Positions 8,039 through 15,549 of a stretch of 44,247 bases of DNA are shown here, piece after piece; position 1 is the stretch's first letter; each line of letters starts with the position of its first letter. A program made the position numbers and the translations under genes. The stretch lies in NCBI GenBank assembly GCA_027057345.1, contig JALUIX010000158.1, forward strand, positions 1 through 44,247, written 5' to 3'. This DNA comes from S144-45 sp015494035 (GTDB lineage: Bacteria; Pseudomonadota; Gammaproteobacteria; Xanthomonadales; Marinicellaceae). The notes beneath the pieces were generated by a model, which had not been told where the DNA came from, searched no databases, and saw only the letters and a list, made by a program, of their open reading frames with translations.

Positions 8039-8854
8039 ATGAGCGAAGCCCCGAAAGTCCTCATTGTCGATGCCTCCAGAGTGGCTCGCCTGATGAGCAA
8101 GAAACTGGTGGAAAGCATCGCTGGGGATGCCGAGGTCACGGCCGTCGGCACGGCAGAAGACGCCATTCGCCACTTGCAGGACGGCTTTGCCGGCATTGTC
8201 ATCACGGCCTTGCGGCTGCCAGATGATGACGGCATCAACCTGTGCCAGTACATTCGCGAAAACCACCCCTACATGCCGGTGTTTGTCATCAGCGGCGACG
8301 TCAATCAGCGTCTGGAAGCACGTGCCTTGACCGCCGATGTCACCGACTATTTCGACAAGTCCATGGGTCAGGGCGGCCTGCGGCTGTTCCTGCAGGGCCT
8401 GTTGCAACCGGACGACGCCATTTCAGGCCGCATTTTATACGTGGAAGACTCGCGCGTGGTGGCCCACGCCACACGCAAACTGCTGGCCGGGCATGAGTTG
8501 GAAACCGACCACGTGATGACCGTCACCGACGCCATCAGCAAAATGCCCGACCTGGCCAGCGCCATGGAAAGCTACGACGTGGTGTTGACCGATTATTTCC
8601 TCAAGGACAACGAAACCGCGCAAATGCTGCTGGACTACGTGCGTAACGAACTGAAAGCCAGCAAGGCCGAGCTGCCCTTTGTGGTCATGACCGGCGATGA
8701 AAACAGCAGCAACCAAAAGCAGATTCTCAGCACCGGCGCCAACGACCTGGTGCACAAACCCGTGGATCAGGCCGTGCTGATCAAGAAGCTGAAATTCCAG
8801 ATCCGTTTCAGCCAATTCCACCGGGCGCGCAACACCCTGCCAAAATCCGCCTGA
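8039..8854 (+). CDS. Response regulator with two receiver domains, first one degenerate
   Basis: A 271-residue protein made of two CheY-like receiver domains and no output domain. The first (about residues 5-125) has lost key residues. The acidic pair reads VDAS instead of DD, and the phosphoacceptor position, normally the Asp of DLxLPxxDG, is Ala57 in ITALRLPDDDG. The second (about 135-260) is complete: YVEDS, Asp in DVVLTDYFLKD, Thr in VVMTGDE and Lys in VHKPVD. So phosphotransfer is expected only to the second domain, with the first serving as a structural or binding module. No kinase gene is adjacent. An AT-rich stretch (TTTAAAGTAAAATAG) 30-40 bp upstream may be the promoter. Its stop overlaps the start of ung by one base. 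It could act on type IV pilus or motility pathways, but this is speculation. Confidence 0.88.
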   Translation: MSEAPKVLIVDASRVARLMSKKLVESIAGDAEVTAVGTAEDAIRHLQDGFAGIVITALRLPDDDGINLCQYIRENHPYMPVFVISGDVNQRLEARALTADVTDYFDKSMGQGGLRLFLQGLLQPDDAISGRILYVEDSRVVAHATRKLLAGHELETDHVMTVTDAISKMPDLASAMESYDVVLTDYFLKDNETAQMLLDYVRNELKASKAELPFVVMTGDENSSNQKQILSTGANDLVHKPVDQAVLIKKLKFQIRFSQFHRARNTLPKSA

Positions 8855-9564
8855 TGACCGCAACAGTCGGGAACCCACACACCGTGAATCGCCCCATTCA
8901 ACTCCACCCAAGCTGGCTGGAACACCTCCAGGGCGAATTCAAACAATCCTATATGCAGCAACTGCGCGACTTCCTGCGTCAGGAAAAGCAACAACACGCC
9001 ATTTATCCGCCCGGCCCGCTCATTTTCAACGCCCTCAACAGCACACCGCTGGACAACGTCAAGGCGGTTATCATCGGCCAGGACCCCTATCACGGCCCCG
9101 GGCAGGCACACGGCCTGTGCTTTTCGGTGCCGCGCGAGGTGCCGATTCCGCCTTCCTTGCGCAATATTTTCAAGGAATTGCAGGATGACCTTGGCATCCC
9201 GCCAGCCCCACACGGCAACCTGCAATCCTGGGCCGATCAGGGCGTGCTGCTGCTCAACACAGTGCTCACCGTGCGTCAGGGTCAGGCCGGCGCGCATCAG
9301 GGCCGTGGCTGGGAAACGTTCACCGACCGGGTCATCGAGGTGGTGAACGGGCAACAAAATCACGTGGTGTTCTTTCTCTGGGGCAGTTACGCGCAAAAAA
9401 AAGGCGCCTGCATTGACGACAGCCGCCATTGCGTGCTGCGTGCGCCCCACCCATCGCCCTTGTCGGCCCATCGCGGTTTCTTTGGCAGTCGGCCCTTTTC
9501 CCGCGCCAATGCCTACCTGCAGGCCAACGGCAAAACCGCCATCGACTGGCAATTGCCGGCATGA
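8854..9564 (+). CDS. ung: Uracil-DNA glycosylase (family 1)
   Basis: Ung removes uracil from DNA, starting base-excision repair of deaminated cytosine or misincorporated dUMP. The 236-residue protein contains the water-activating motif GQDPYHGPGQAHG (catalytic Asp near residue 77), the uracil-binding FSVPREVPIPPSL stretch, LLLNTVLTVR, FLWGSYAQKK and the C-terminal HPSPLSAHRGFFGS loop that inserts into the DNA minor groove. Length and motif order are standard. The ATG at 8854 overlaps the stop of the response-regulator gene (TGATG); an internal GTG at 8884 would also give a family-length protein. Confidence 0.96.
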   Translation: MTATVGNPHTVNRPIQLHPSWLEHLQGEFKQSYMQQLRDFLRQEKQQHAIYPPGPLIFNALNSTPLDNVKAVIIGQDPYHGPGQAHGLCFSVPREVPIPPSLRNIFKELQDDLGIPPAPHGNLQSWADQGVLLLNTVLTVRQGQAGAHQGRGWETFTDRVIEVVNGQQNHVVFFLWGSYAQKKGACIDDSRHCVLRAPHPSPLSAHRGFFGSRPFSRANAYLQANGKTAIDWQLPA

Positions 9565-9591
9565 GCACTGCGCGCAGGCGCACGAATCCGG

Positions 9592-9597
9592 TATAAT
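9592..9597 (+). promoter_or_regulatory. TATAAT box of the ispB promoter
   Basis: A consensus TATAAT sits about 110 bp upstream of the ispB start, after ung. No good -35 hexamer is visible at 16-18 bp, so the promoter may need an activator. The 11-bp repeats at 9612-9644 lie just downstream. Confidence 0.45.
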
Positions 9598-9611
9598 TTG
9601 TGCCAGTGGCA

Positions 9612-9644
9612 GGCCGTTAACCGGCCGTTAACTGGCTGTTAACA
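9612..9644. repeat. Three tandem 11-bp repeats with GTTAAC cores
   Basis: Units GGCCGTTAACC, GGCCGTTAACT and GGCTGTTAACA run head to tail. Each holds the palindrome GTTAAC, so the cores are spaced exactly one helical turn apart. They lie in the presumed leader of ispB, between the TATAAT box and the coding region. A regulator-binding array or a leader structure is possible; the sequence does not decide. Confidence 0.7.
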
Positions 9645-9706
9645 GACCATTATCTGACCATGGCAGGCCAACGCCTTCCAACAACCCGCACGAGCAGGAG
9701 AGCCGT

Positions 9707-10711
9707 TTGACCCAAAGCACGCCCCTGGTGGCTGATTCCCCCATTGCGTCCCTGGCCGATGTGCTGACACTGGCCGAGGCCGACATGCAGGCGGTTAACA
9801 GCACCATACGCAACAGCCTCGATTCGCCCGTGGTGCTGATCCGCCAGATCGCCGAATACATCATCAGCGCCGGTGGCAAGCGCCTGCGGCCTTTGCTGGT
9901 GGTGCTGGCCGCGCGGGCAGTGGGGTATCAAGGCCAGCAACACACCACACTGGCCGCCATTATCGAGTTTATCCACACCGCCACCCTGCTGCACGACGAC
10001 GTGGTGGACGAATCTGAAATGCGCCGCGGCAACCAGACCGCCAACACCGTCTGGGGCAATTCCGCCAGCGTGCTGGTGGGGGATTTTCTCTACTCACGCG
10101 CCTTTCAGATGATGGTGGGGCTGGACCGCATTGAAATCATGCGTGTGCTGGCCGATGCCACCAACACCATTTCCGAAGGGGAAGTGCAGCAGCTGCTGAA
10201 TATCGGCAACCTGGAAATCACCGAAGCCGAATACGACCAGACCATCGCCAACAAAACCGCCAAGCTGTTTGAAGCCGGTTGCCAGCTGGCCGCGGTCATT
10301 GCCGGCCGGCCCGAACTGGCGGAAAACCTGGCCGCATATGGCCGCCACCTGGGCATGGCCTTCCAGATCGCCGATGACATGCTGGATTATGCCAGCGACA
10401 ACCCGGATCTGGACAAAAACCTGGGCGACGACCTGGCCGAAGGCAAACTCACCCTGCCGCTCATCTACCTGCTGGAAAACGGTAGCGCAGGCGACAAGGC
10501 CGCCGTGGAAAAGGCCATCAGCCAACCCGGCCCGGACGATTTCCACACCATCCAGCAACGCCTGGCACACAGCAACGCCCTCACCTACAGCCAGCAACGG
10601 GCAGCGGAATTTGCGCAGCGTGCGCAAGCCCAACTGCAGCGGTTGCCGGAATCTCCCTATCGCGATGCCCTGGCTTTTCTGACCCAATTTGCCTGGAACC
10701 GTACAAAATAA
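9707..10711 (+). CDS. ispB: Trans-polyprenyl diphosphate synthase (octaprenyl type)
   Basis: This family extends farnesyl diphosphate with isopentenyl diphosphate to make the side chain of ubiquinone. Both aspartate-rich motifs are present: LLHDDVVDESEMRRG near residues 95-108 and FQIADDMLDYASD near 219-231. GGKRLRPLLVVLAAR near residue 51 and the GDFLYSRAFQ region also fit. At 334 residues it is the normal length. The start is TTG at 9707, supported by AGGAG a few bases upstream; no ATG gives the conserved N-terminus. Chain length cannot be read from sequence alone. In many relatives the gene is divergent from rplU-rpmA, which is not the case here. Confidence 0.9.
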   Translation: MTQSTPLVADSPIASLADVLTLAEADMQAVNSTIRNSLDSPVVLIRQIAEYIISAGGKRLRPLLVVLAARAVGYQGQQHTTLAAIIEFIHTATLLHDDVVDESEMRRGNQTANTVWGNSASVLVGDFLYSRAFQMMVGLDRIEIMRVLADATNTISEGEVQQLLNIGNLEITEAEYDQTIANKTAKLFEAGCQLAAVIAGRPELAENLAAYGRHLGMAFQIADDMLDYASDNPDLDKNLGDDLAEGKLTLPLIYLLENGSAGDKAAVEKAISQPGPDDFHTIQQRLAHSNALTYSQQRAAEFAQRAQAQLQRLPESPYRDALAFLTQFAWNRTK

Positions 10712-10821
10712 GCACTAATGCTTATTCCCAAGGACCGTACATTTGCGTATCTTCATTCCAAGCTACGCGCCCTTGGTGTATATTCCCGGGCAGTTTATTT
10801 AAACCACGAGGACTGGAAACC

Positions 10822-11607
10822 ATGGCACGAGCCAAGAAAGAAGTACACATCAAGAATCTGGAACAGGAAGAAGCCATCATTGAAACGCTGGCACGGGCTT
10901 TTGCCAAAATCGCCAGCCGCCTGGACCAGCCCAACCACCGCTTTGTCAAAAGCTTCCGCAAGGCCCTGATGGACACGCTGATCGAGAATGACCCGCGCAT
11001 CACAGCCGCCGAACTGGCCCTGCGCACCGGCATTGACCGCCGCCACGCCAGCGAATACCTGCGCACCGGCGACATCAGCACCTGGAAAAAGCACAACAAG
11101 CTGCCGCTGATTCTGGAAGACCTGAAAAAACTTTCAGACCGCAAATACCCGGATCGCATGATCCCCAAAAAAGGCAAAAGCAGCTTCACCACCATTTGCA
11201 TCAAACATGCCAATGGCAGCTTCACGCCCAACATCATCCTCAAGGAACTGACCCGTCTGGGTCACACCATCCCGCACGGCAAAACCACTGTGGAACTGGT
11301 CAACTGGGAATACGGCTCCAGCGATGAACAAATCGCCGAACTGCAGGAACAGGCCACGCACATGGACCGCCTGGCCAAGGCCGTCAACCTGTCGCAGGAA
11401 GGCAGCGACGAAAACGCCTACGTGTCCAGCGTTGCCAGCAGTAAGATTCCGCCGCTGAGCCTGGACAAGGTCGAAAAAGACGTGAAGAAAACGCTGGAAA
11501 AAGCCAGCTCACAGGTGGAAAACCTGCTCAAGAAACACGAAGTGGAAGTGCCTGAAGGCACCTTCCCCGAATACGGTGCCACCGTATTCAAGTTCGACGC
11601 CACCTAA
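10822..11607 (+). CDS. Conserved hypothetical protein with helix-turn-helix-like region
   Basis: A 261-residue protein I cannot name with certainty. It is soluble, with no signal peptide. Residues about 45-80 (FRKALMDTLIENDPRI, then AAELALRTGIDRRHASEYL) read like a winged-helix or helix-turn-helix unit, resembling what is seen in DUF6502-type proteins. The C-terminal third is lysine/glutamate-rich and probably helical. The ATG follows ACGAGGAC, and a TATATT box at 10779-10784 suggests its own promoter. Its TAA at 11605-11607 is completed by the first base of a palindromic repeat element. It may be a DNA-binding regulator, but no target is evident. Confidence 0.7.
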   Translation: MARAKKEVHIKNLEQEEAIIETLARAFAKIASRLDQPNHRFVKSFRKALMDTLIENDPRITAAELALRTGIDRRHASEYLRTGDISTWKKHNKLPLILEDLKKLSDRKYPDRMIPKKGKSSFTTICIKHANGSFTPNIILKELTRLGHTIPHGKTTVELVNWEYGSSDEQIAELQEQATHMDRLAKAVNLSQEGSDENAYVSSVASSKIPPLSLDKVEKDVKKTLEKASSQVENLLKKHEVEVPEGTFPEYGATVFKFDAT

Positions 11608-11766
11608 GGAAGCTCTGATCGAATCATGAACTCGCTTCTCACGCCTGAAATGTCCGATAACTGCGTTGAAGTTCTTGCCAATAGCCGGCTATTAGCTGCA
11701 AACTTCGCCTTGTTCTCGAACATTTCCGGCATAACCTGCTTCGCCCAGATTCAATCAGAGCTTCCC
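11607..11766. repeat. MITE-like palindromic element, copy R1 (subfamily A)
   Basis: A 160-bp element. Its left end AGGAAGCTCTGATCGAATC and right end (reverse complement GGGAAGCTCTGATTGAATC) form near-identical terminal inverted repeats. The two halves are imperfect inverted copies of one another throughout, centred on the perfect palindrome AATAGCCGGCTATT at 11680-11693. TA dinucleotides flank both ends (11605-11606 and 11767-11768), as expected for a TA target duplication. The left TA plus the first A forms the stop codon of the upstream gene. Copy R2 at 19818 is nearly identical and the same length. Confidence 0.85.
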
Positions 11767-11829
11767 TAACCGGCAACAGCGTCAGCGCGGCGCCAACCCA
11801 AACCGCAGCGCAGACCAACGCGAAAAGCC

Positions 11830-11857
11830 AAAACCCCGCCACAAGCGGGGTTTTTTG
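11830..11857 (+). terminator. Rho-independent terminator
   Basis: Stem CCCCGC (11834-11839) / GCGGGG (11845-11850) with loop CACAA is preceded by AAAA and followed by six T. The flanking A and T runs pair too, so it can also work on the minus strand. It ends transcription from the 10822-11607 gene and may also end the minus-strand toxin transcript. Confidence 0.85.
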
Positions 11858-12015
11858 TCGGGTTTTAGTGGTGCTTATCGCTCTTTATAGGGGTGTTCAG
11901 GGGTGATAAAACGTCTGCAAGTCGAAGCCGGAAGCCGCCCATTTAGCGTGGCCATATTACAATATAACTGCATATTTACGAGCACATCGACCCGGGCAGT
12001 TGGTTGTGCGCTCAC

Positions 12016-12318
12016 TCACAACCTGGTTTCGACATGTTCAATCAGGCGTTTTCCGTGGATAACTGCCAGCACAAGAATGCTTTGCGGCTGTATTTTATAC
12101 ACAAGACGATAGCTGTAAATAAACCGCTCGCGGATGTCTTCGTCTCCGATTTCTGGAACCACCCGGCCGATTAACGGAAATTCCTGTATCTTTCTTGATA
12201 ACTCAAGAACCCGGGAGACCACGGATTACGCATAGTATGGAGAATCTCTTTCTATGTATTTAGCAATCGACTCAAGATCTTCCACTGCTTCTGGTGACCA
12301 CGTTATCTGGTATTCCAT
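12016..12318 (-). pseudogene. RelE/ParE-family toxin with a premature stop
   Basis: Reading from ATG at 12318 gives MEYQITWSPEAVEDLESIAK followed by YIERDSPYYA, then an in-frame TAA (12228-12226) at codon 31. The frame continues as SVVSRVLELSRKIQ and on to the C-terminal YSYRLVYKIQ and VLAVIHGKRLIE. Without the stop this is a complete 100-residue ParE/RelE-fold toxin, an mRNA interferase or gyrase poison depending on subfamily. The downstream remnant (68 codons from GTG 12222) lacks the first helices. The start overlaps the end of the antitoxin gene by 16 bases, as in type II toxin-antitoxin operons. The toxin appears inactivated unless the stop is a sequencing error or is read through. Confidence 0.8.
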
Positions 12319-12491
12319 TTACTAAGCCGTTTCTCAACGTCCTGTTGAGATATTTCACCTTCGTTTTCAGCCCGTTTGAGACCCCGATGGACTTTTTCAA
12401 CGACATATAAATGGTATTGGATGTCTTCCAACGTGCAGTCGTCAGGCAACTTTTCCAGAAGAGACTGTACTTCCGATTTAGCTGTGCTCAT
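12303..12491 (-). CDS. Antitoxin of the ParE-type module
   Basis: A 62-residue acidic, helical protein (MSTAKSEVQSLLEKLPDDC, then TLEDIQYHLYVVEKV) of a type often found directly upstream of RelE/ParE toxins. The ATG at 12491 follows a strong AGGAGG; an in-frame start at 12554 would add 21 residues without a ribosome-binding site. It overlaps the broken toxin gene by 16 bases. Such antitoxins bind and neutralise the toxin and repress the operon. Here it would be retained without an active partner. I do not recognise a more specific family name. Confidence 0.65.
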   Translation of the reverse strand: MSTAKSEVQSLLEKLPDDCTLEDIQYHLYVVEKVHRGLKRAENEGEISQQDVEKRLSKWNTR

Positions 12492-12554
12492 ATGAAACCT
12501 CCTCTTTGTATTTAAGCACAGAACGAACAAGCTGTGTGATGGAAATAACACCAA

Positions 12555-12989
12555 TCAAGCGCAATTCCCAGCCAAAGGTATCGGGTCGAGGTCGGGTTCA
12601 ACAAAGCCCTGGCGGGCCTGATCGGAAAATAGCACAGCAGCCGAATAATGGGTCAGCATGATTTGGGTGTCCAGCAGTTCAGGGTGCTGGTCAATAAAAC
12701 TATCGGCCGAATCGGCCTGTTCCGTTTGGCCCATAAAATAATGCACGGCCAGCACCCAGGCCCGAGTCAGGGTCTCGTGGAACTTGACCGATGGATCAAT
12801 GCCCGCCTGCTGCAGCAAGCCCAGCAAGGCCTGACGCATGCGTTGCACGGCCTGCTCGGCAGCACCTTCTGCCAGATACACATAAGCCAGCCGCAAATGG
12901 GCACGGTGGTTAAACTCAGGGATGGGAAATACCCCCGCCTCCACCTGCTGCCTGAACGCCAGATCGTCTATCGATACATGATGCATCAC
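12555..12989 (-). CDS. Conserved hypothetical protein
   Basis: A 144-residue soluble, mostly helical protein with the stretch EFNHRAHLRLAYVYLAEG near residue 25 and KFHETLTRAWVLAVHYFM near residue 70. I have the impression that similar 140-160 residue proteins are widespread and unannotated in proteobacteria, but I cannot give a function. The start could be GTG 12989 or ATG 12986; GGAG on the minus strand is 7 bases from the GTG. It lies between the toxin-antitoxin remnant and the AT-rich HEPN-like gene, so it may be part of an accessory insertion. Confidence 0.65.
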   Translation of the reverse strand: MMHHVSIDDLAFRQQVEAGVFPIPEFNHRAHLRLAYVYLAEGAAEQAVQRMRQALLGLLQQAGIDPSVKFHETLTRAWVLAVHYFMGQTEQADSADSFIDQHPELLDTQIMLTHYSAAVLFSDQARQGFVEPDLDPIPLAGNCA

Positions 12990-13017
12990 GTGAAATCTCC
13001 TGATATTTTAGCGCGCC

Positions 13018-13074
13018 GGTGATCCCCGCTTCTTTCGGAGGAATTACCCAGTAAGGACCCCCACAGGGAATACC
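13018..13074. repeat. Two REP-like imperfect palindromes
   Basis: GGTGATCCCCGCTTC with its partner GAGGAATTACCC (13018-13049), then GGACCCCCACAGGGAATACC (13055-13074), are short imperfect inverted repeats of the REP-like kind scattered between genes in many proteobacteria. An open frame reading GIPCGGPYWVIPPKEA on the minus strand comes from these repeats and is probably not a protein. Confidence 0.3.
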
Positions 13075-13096
13075 AGCTCTCCTCATCATTTTCTTA

Positions 13097-13681
13097 TTAG
13101 CAATTTTTTCTACAATATTGCCTGAGTGATCTCTCAAGATTATGCAGGCCACGAATCGCATCATTGTACTTCTTTGGCTTCCCATTGTGCATTTCTATTT
13201 CTCCTTGCAGATACAGGTGTATTCTATTTCTATAATTCCTTAGTTTATGTAGATCATCACGAAGCTTTGTATTGATAACCCCCTTGGATTGCAATGTATC
13301 AATAGTTTTTTTGAATTTTGTATCTTCATTAATAAGAGAGAATTGACAACCAAACTCATAAGCCAACGTCTCAATCACTGCGATAACAGGGAGTGTGCAA
13401 TGCCATTCCCACATAGTGCCAGCGGTTAGCCCGATCCTCCAAACGTTAAGGTGCCATTGATTTACATCACATAGCTGAATTGCACAGGCAACTGTTCTCT
13501 TTCTTTCATCGGATAAATAAGGCCAACGGGTGTAGTGACTTTTTAGGGGTCGGATGACCCTGTAGGGGAACTGAATATTGAGGCAAGTTTGCTTTTTTTT
13601 AATATACTGAGGTAAGGCATCAGCAATTATCTGAGCCGACTCGGCAAATGCAACGACAGCTTCTTGAAACTTTTTATCCAC
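13097..13681 (-). CDS. AT-rich orphan protein with HEPN-like RNxxxxxH motif
   Basis: A 194-residue protein, clearly more AT-rich than its neighbours, which suggests recent acquisition. It is helical, with a Trp-rich middle (NQWHLNVWRIGLTAGTMWEW). Near residue 150 it has DDLHKLRNYRNRIHLYL, which fits the R-x(4-6)-H signature of HEPN-domain RNases and related sensors. No nucleotidyltransferase (MNT) partner or obvious toxin partner is next to it. The start is GTG 13681 with only a weak ribosome-binding site. It could be a solitary HEPN nuclease or a defence remnant. The family call is inference from one motif plus helical content. Confidence 0.6.
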   Translation of the reverse strand: MDKKFQEAVVAFAESAQIIADALPQYIKKKQTCLNIQFPYRVIRPLKSHYTRWPYLSDERKRTVACAIQLCDVNQWHLNVWRIGLTAGTMWEWHCTLPVIAVIETLAYEFGCQFSLINEDTKFKKTIDTLQSKGVINTKLRDDLHKLRNYRNRIHLYLQGEIEMHNGKPKKYNDAIRGLHNLERSLRQYCRKNC

Positions 13682-13910
13682 CGGTACTCATTATTATCTA
13701 TAAGGACGATAAATAGCCAGCAAAAAATAGCACGGAATGAGGCGAGCTGTCTATGGCATTTGTGTGTTTTTATCCGATTATGACTTCTGCAGGGAAATCC
13801 AATCAATTCAAGGCTTCTCGACCGTTCTGCCGCTGGTGTTTTTGCTAAAACTTATCAGTCATTACTTGTCGTGCCTGTTCATCTAGCATCGGTAGAGCCA
13901 AGTGCCGGAT

Positions 13911-14888
13911 TTAGGGCAGAAACGGGTTGGGGGACCACAGCACCGGCTGGGTGAAGGCGCCGGTGCGGCGCAAAAGGGCGAAGTAGACGTATTCGGATTC
14001 CCCGCTTTGCACCACCGAGGCGGCCTGGAACCACTGGCTGGCCACCGTGGCCAGTTGCCCCAGGTGGTCCAGCGCCAATGGCTGGCCGGCCAGCGCCGGG
14101 TGCTGCAGAAATTCCTGCAGGGAATGGTAGGCTGCCCTGCCCTGCTGGTGCAAAACAATGGCCTGGCGCGGGGTCAGGCTGTCGTCCAGGGCCAGCAACA
14201 CCGGCACGCTGGCGGTGTTGAGGTTGATTTTTGCCCGGTGGGTGGGCAAGGCGGTGACGTGCTTGACAAGCGTGGCGTAGGTACTGGCATCGATGCCATC
14301 CACCAACCGTAATTCGGCCACGTGAAACAGCGGCGAGGAGGCGCTGTAATAGGCGGGCTTACGCGCCAGGTAAGTGAAATCCTCGGCGCCTTGGGGGCGC
14401 GGCTGGCGGTCTTTGTCCATCCAGTCCAGCAGCTTGTCGGCCAACGAGACATCCAGTTGCAGGCGGCGCAGCAAGCGGCGGAAATACGCCACCTGTTGGG
14501 GGTTTTCACTGCCGTCGACCGCAAGCAGGTTATTGAGATTGAACTTGCCGCTGAGGTCACTGAGGCGGCCGCCAAGCTGCCCTTCGGGTACGGCGATGCC
14601 GGCCACCGGCTGGTTCCAGGCATCGGCGCTGGTGTCGAAGACCCCGTCGCGCTCATAATCTTCGCGCAACACGTCGGCGGCCCACAGCGCCAGACCGCGG
14701 GCGTAATACTCCGCCTGCAGGGCCTGACGCTGGTTGGCCACCCGCGCCACGTCGAGCTGGTTGGCATGCCAGATTTCCACCCCGATGATGGTGGCCACCG
14801 CCACCACCATCACGGCCAGCAACAAGGCCACGCCCCGTTGTTTTCTGGCACTGATTAGAGTTATGGGTTTTACGGCGGTGGGTTTCAT
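13911..14888 (-). CDS. gspK: Type II secretion minor pseudopilin GspK
   Basis: GspK is the large minor pseudopilin that, with GspI and GspJ, caps the pseudopilus tip. From ATG 14888 the protein is 325 residues. It has a basic leader, QRGVALLLAVMVVAVATIIG as the prepilin-type hydrophobic helix, and a long periplasmic domain including DLSGKFNLNNLL and ADKLLDWMDKDRQPR. KINLNTASVPVLLAL marks the helix-hairpin-like segment usual in GspK. An in-frame start at 15083 would overlap all of the gspJ tail and is rejected. gspJ ends one base before the ATG. gspL and gspM, which usually follow, are not found downstream. Confidence 0.93.
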   Translation of the reverse strand: MKPTAVKPITLISARKQRGVALLLAVMVVAVATIIGVEIWHANQLDVARVANQRQALQAEYYARGLALWAADVLREDYERDGVFDTSADAWNQPVAGIAVPEGQLGGRLSDLSGKFNLNNLLAVDGSENPQQVAYFRRLLRRLQLDVSLADKLLDWMDKDRQPRPQGAEDFTYLARKPAYYSASSPLFHVAELRLVDGIDASTYATLVKHVTALPTHRAKINLNTASVPVLLALDDSLTPRQAIVLHQQGRAAYHSLQEFLQHPALAGQPLALDHLGQLATVASQWFQAASVVQSGESEYVYFALLRRTGAFTQPVLWSPNPFLP

Positions 14889-14889
14889 G

Positions 14890-15549
14890 TCAGGGAAACT
14901 CCGGCAGTGGCATAGCCAGCGGGTAAAGCACCCGCACGGTTTCCTGTCGCTGGTCGACGCTGCGCCAGCGCACAGCCTGCGGCAACGCCTGCCGGCCGGG
15001 TGCGTTTTCCCCACCAGCGAGCAATGCGGCGTCTTGCGGCGGCCATTGGCGGTGCCATCGCCCCACCGCATCCAGGTATTCAAAACGATGGCGTTGATCA
15101 GCCGCTGACAGCATCACCTGCACCTGGCCGGTTTCTGCCCGGGCATCGGCCTGGGGTTTGAGGCTGCGAATTAACTGCCCGTTGCGCTGAAACCAACGCA
15201 CGGCATTGATCGGCAGAGCCGCTTCCCGAGGCCAGCCCGGCGCGCTGTAACGCGTCAACCGGAAACCATCGGCCTGGCCGACAAATGGCGGCTGAACGGC
15301 GCCCTGGGCGTTCTTGAGCGGACGGGCGATGGCGTAGCTGATGTCCTGCCGCAGCAGTTGCCAGGCGCGGTTTTCCTGTTGCCAGGCGTGCGCGAAGGCA
15401 TCGGTTTGCGCCCGTGCCCGCACCAGCGCGTCCAGCCCCATAAAGGCCAGGGTGGAAACCACCACCACCAACGCCACGGCCACCAGCACTTCCAGCAGGG
15501 TGAAGCCGGTGGCGCGGTGTGGCAGGAACAGGCGGTGTGATGGCGTCAT
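14890..15549 (-). CDS. gspJ: Type II secretion minor pseudopilin GspJ
   Basis: A 219-residue prepilin-like protein with the cleavage site TG|FTLLEVLVAVAL and Glu at mature position 5, followed by the long hydrophobic helix. WQQENRAWQLLRQDISYAIA is typical of GspJ, and the globular domain ends in VRVLYPLAMPLPEFP. It forms part of the pseudopilus tip complex with GspI and GspK. The start overlaps the gspI stop (ATGA at 15549-15546). Confidence 0.92.
   Translation of the reverse strand: MTPSHRLFLPHRATGFTLLEVLVAVALVVVVSTLAFMGLDALVRARAQTDAFAHAWQQENRAWQLLRQDISYAIARPLKNAQGAVQPPFVGQADGFRLTRYSAPGWPREAALPINAVRWFQRNGQLIRSLKPQADARAETGQVQVMLSAADQRHRFEYLDAVGRWHRQWPPQDAALLAGGENAPGRQALPQAVRWRSVDQRQETVRVLYPLAMPLPEFP

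Noticed and set aside
9612..9644. CRISPR-like array in the ispB leader
   Set aside because: Only three 11-bp direct repeats with no spacers.
11639..11842. Protein coded across repeat R1 and the terminator
   Set aside because: The frame crosses a palindromic repeat and a rho-independent terminator.
11903..12112. 69-codon plus-strand frame
   Set aside because: Antisense to the toxin remnant; no start signal and no family resemblance.
12916..13185. 89-codon minus-strand frame containing GIPCGGPYWVIPPKEA
   Set aside because: Overlaps two better genes and is explained by REP-like palindromes.
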